Assembly: GCA_958441075.1 (NCBI GenBank)
Contig: CAUCBQ010000109.1
Location: 1-7,059 of the forward strand
Reading direction: 5' to 3'
From: an uncultured Clostridiaceae bacterium
Lineage (GTDB): Bacteria > Bacillota > Clostridia > Lachnospirales > Lachnospiraceae
DNA length: 7,059 bases
Under the pieces are notes generated by a model. It saw only the letters and a list, made by a program, of their open reading frames with translations. It made no database searches and was not told the origin of the DNA. Position 1 is the first letter of the stretch. Each line of letters begins with the position of its first letter. Both the position numbers and the translations under genes were made by a program. Below, piece by piece: positions 5,506-7,059 of the stretch.

Positions 5506-6777
5506 ATGAATAAGAAGGAATGCAATGAGATCAAAAAACTTTTTACCCCTGCAAACTGTGCCATCAGCCGGATCTGCGGCTGCTATGTGGATTCGGAGAA
5601 GAATAAAAAGACCGAATTAAAGGAAGCGTTTCTTTCCCTGCCTGAAGAGGAGGCTTTTAAATATTTTACCATTTTCAGAAACGGGCTTTCAGGAACCGTG
5701 GGAAAAAATCTTTTGAATATGGAGTTTCCCTTACATACAGAGGCGGAGGGCGGTACCCAGAATTTTCTTTTGAAGCTGAGAGACAGCGAGCTTAAGGATG
5801 ATGGCCTGATTGAGGAATTTTATGATAAGATTATTGCCAATTTTGATTATGGTGAGAATTATTACATTATCCTGATCCACTGCGCCTATGACATACCTGC
5901 AAAGGCCACAGATGGATCGGAAATGTTTGACGCATCTGATTATGTATATGAATTCATCCAGTGCACCATCTGCCCTGTAAAGCTGTCAAAGGCAGGGCTT
6001 TGCTATAATTCCATGACAAATGCCATTGAAAACCGCATCAGGGACTGGCTGGTGGAGGCGCCTGTCAACAGCTTTCTGTTCCCTGCTTTTAATGACCGCA
6101 ATACGGATATTCACAGCCTGCTGTTTTATGCCAAAAATCCGGAGCAGCTGCCGGACAGCCTGATTGACGAGGTGTTAGGCTGCGGGATTCCCATGTCAGC
6201 CAGAAGCCAGAAGGAAACCTTTCAGGCAATTGTGGAAGAAACTCTGGGGGAAAACTGTGACTTTGAAACTGTGAAAAGTATTCATGAAAATTTAAGTGAG
6301 CTGGTAGAAGAGACAAAGGATGAGCCGGTGCCTCTGACTCTGGATAAGTACCAGGTAAAAAAGCTCCTTGAAAATAACGGCGCGTCTCAGGAGAAGCTGA
6401 AAGAGTTTGACGAGCGTTATAAAGATGTGGAAAATACACCGGAGACAAGCTTTGTGGCAGCCAATGTGGTAAATACGAAAACCTTTGAAATAAAAACGCC
6501 GGATGTAACGATTAAGGTGGCGCCGGATAAAACCTATCTGGTGGAAAACAGGATGATTGACGGACGTCCCTGCATTGTCATTGCCATCAATGAGCATGTG
6601 GAAATTAACGGTATTTCATGCAGGCCCATTGCAGTTCAGAGAAAGGATTTGGCAGCTCCGGAGCCGGATACAGAACTCTCAGTTTCCTGGACAGAATCAG
6701 GTGAAACAGAGGCGGCAGCCGGTCTGGAAGAAGGTATACGGCCTGTACCCACGGGGATTCATGCCATAGAGGATTAG
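5506..6777 (+). CDS. DUF4317 family protein, function unknown
   Basis: 423 residues, soluble and acidic, with no signal peptide or membrane helix. I recognise the family from its opening (NKKECNEIKKLFTPANCAI, then ICGCYVD and EKNKKTELKEAFLSLPEEE) and from WLVEAPVNSFLFPAFNDR and MIDGRPCIVIAINEHVE; this is DUF4317, common in Lachnospiraceae and other gut Clostridia. No enzymatic motif is evident. It has 12 cysteines, including Cys24-Cys26, a CxxC at 153-156 (CTIC) and Cys166, which could hint at metal binding, but only family conservation would tell. The C-terminal 45 or so residues look low-complexity and disordered (many Glu, Ala, Pro). The start at 5506 has AGGAG (5489-5493), a rather long 12 nt upstream; a weaker AGGA sits at 5498-5501. 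It follows the tRNA terminator and so needs its own promoter, which I could not identify. No classical terminator follows it. Confidence 0.9.
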   Translation: MNKKECNEIKKLFTPANCAISRICGCYVDSEKNKKTELKEAFLSLPEEEAFKYFTIFRNGLSGTVGKNLLNMEFPLHTEAEGGTQNFLLKLRDSELKDDGLIEEFYDKIIANFDYGENYYIILIHCAYDIPAKATDGSEMFDASDYVYEFIQCTICPVKLSKAGLCYNSMTNAIENRIRDWLVEAPVNSFLFPAFNDRNTDIHSLLFYAKNPEQLPDSLIDEVLGCGIPMSARSQKETFQAIVEETLGENCDFETVKSIHENLSELVEETKDEPVPLTLDKYQVKKLLENNGASQEKLKEFDERYKDVENTPETSFVAANVVNTKTFEIKTPDVTIKVAPDKTYLVENRMIDGRPCIVIAINEHVEINGISCRPIAVQRKDLAAPEPDTELSVSWTESGETEAAAGLEEGIRPVPTGIHAIED

Positions 6778-6802
6778 ACTTGTGCACACCCAAAGTAAGG
6801 CA

Positions 6803-6830
6803 GTCTATGCACACTTTATGCTGTATAGAC
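6803..6830. repeat. Inverted repeat overlapping a promoter -35 (candidate operator)
   Basis: GTCTATGCA (6803-6811) and TGTATAGAC (6822-6830) form a 9-bp dyad with one G-U position (8 of 9 palindromic at DNA level) around a 10-bp centre. The right arm covers five bases of the -35 hexamer of the following promoter. TGCACAC also occurs as a direct repeat at 6783-6789 and 6808-6814. With A rather than T residues following, it is not a terminator on the + strand. Repressor or activator binding is inferred. Confidence 0.5.
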
Positions 6831-6854
6831 AAAAAAAGTAATAGTTGATATAAT
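6826..6854 (+). promoter_or_regulatory. Strong extended -10 promoter for the 54-codon ORF
   Basis: TAGACA (6826-6831, 5 of 6 of the -35 consensus), an exact 17-bp spacer containing an A-run, and a perfect TATAAT (6849-6854) with extended TGA (6846-6848). Transcription would start near 6861, about 33 nt before the ATG at 6894. Its quality supports a real gene downstream. Confidence 0.85.
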
Positions 6855-6893
6855 GACTACAGCCAAATTACAAAAGGAAGGGTGAAATTACAG

Positions 6894-7058
6894 ATGAGTC
6901 GTACAATTAAAGCAGGTCATGTATACCGCCAGTATTCCCGTGACGGAATGGTTATTGCAGATTATAAAAGCTCCCGTCTGGCTTATGAGGCCACAGGCGT
7001 ATCATCATCCCCTTTAGTAGCAATCCAAATGTTTCCGCGAGAATCTTGCATGATATGA
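6894..7058 (+). CDS. Small basic protein of unknown function (54 codons)
   Basis: An ORF running ATG (6894) to TGA (7056-7058). The product opens MSRTIKAGHVYRQYSRDG and continues MVIADYKSSRLAYEATG; it is basic and Tyr/Arg-rich, with no hydrophobic segment, so probably soluble. A purine-rich ribosome-binding region (AAGGAAGGG, 6874-6882) lies 11 nt upstream, and a near-consensus promoter with a possible operator precedes it. I do not recognise the family. The stop lies one base from the window edge, so a sequencing error or shift near 7005-7050 could hide a longer protein: another frame stays open to the edge there (...SNPNVSARILHDM). The final residues (about 40-54) look less protein-like than the first 38, which fits that caution. 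That something is expressed here is well supported; the exact C-terminus is less so. Confidence 0.6.
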   Translation: MSRTIKAGHVYRQYSRDGMVIADYKSSRLAYEATGVSSSPLVAIQMFPRESCMI

Positions 7059-7059
7059 T

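Noticed and set aside
6803..6838. Hairpin after the DUF4317 gene as a Rho-independent terminator
   Set aside because: The stem is AT-rich and followed by a run of A, not T; it also overlaps a promoter -35.

Overview
The window looks like chromosomal core sequence from a low-to-mid GC Firmicute, most likely a Lachnospiraceae-type Clostridia. The evidence is gene order (mcsB-clpC with radA close by), strong Shine-Dalgarno sites, and a DUF4317 protein and a small 'endosialidase'-named type protein, both of which I know mainly from that group. All recognised genes are on the + strand. I see no mobile element, CRISPR array or phage gene.

Layout: (1) 2-583, the 3' part of mcsB (protein-arginine kinase), cut by the left edge. 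(2) 600-3113, clpC, the AAA+ unfoldase of the ClpCP protease, 16 bp downstream and probably co-transcribed. These are the last two genes of what is usually a ctsR-mcsA-mcsB-clpC stress operon; ctsR and mcsA would lie outside the window. (3) 3126-3719, a self-contained unit for a 138-residue protein of unknown function, with its own -10 box, a structured leader, a clear Shine-Dalgarno and a terminator. It separates clpC from radA. (4) 3767-5155, radA (DNA repair/recombination ATPase), ending at a hairpin terminator. (5) 5203-5454, a one-gene tRNA-Trp(CCA) unit with a very strong promoter, an A/T-rich repeat upstream of it and a strong terminator. (6) 5506-6777, a DUF4317 protein of unknown function. 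(7) 6826-7058, a near-consensus extended -10 promoter with an inverted repeat over its -35, driving a 54-codon ORF that I do not recognise.

How the genes work together: in the known pathway McsB phosphorylates arginines on damaged proteins and the ClpC N-domain binds phospho-arginine (pArg) and passes the substrate to ClpP. Here ClpC keeps the two N-domain glutamates that bind pArg and a ClpP-docking LGF loop. The McsB fragment, however, has Phe at the position of the phosphagen-kinase cysteine and Ser in place of the first Arg of the RDxxRA pArg-sensor motif. That mismatch is the most interesting point in the recognised genes. The second is the uncharacterised small ORF at the right edge with its strong, possibly regulated promoter. 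The rest is ordinary housekeeping sequence, and I found no convincing new multi-gene system.
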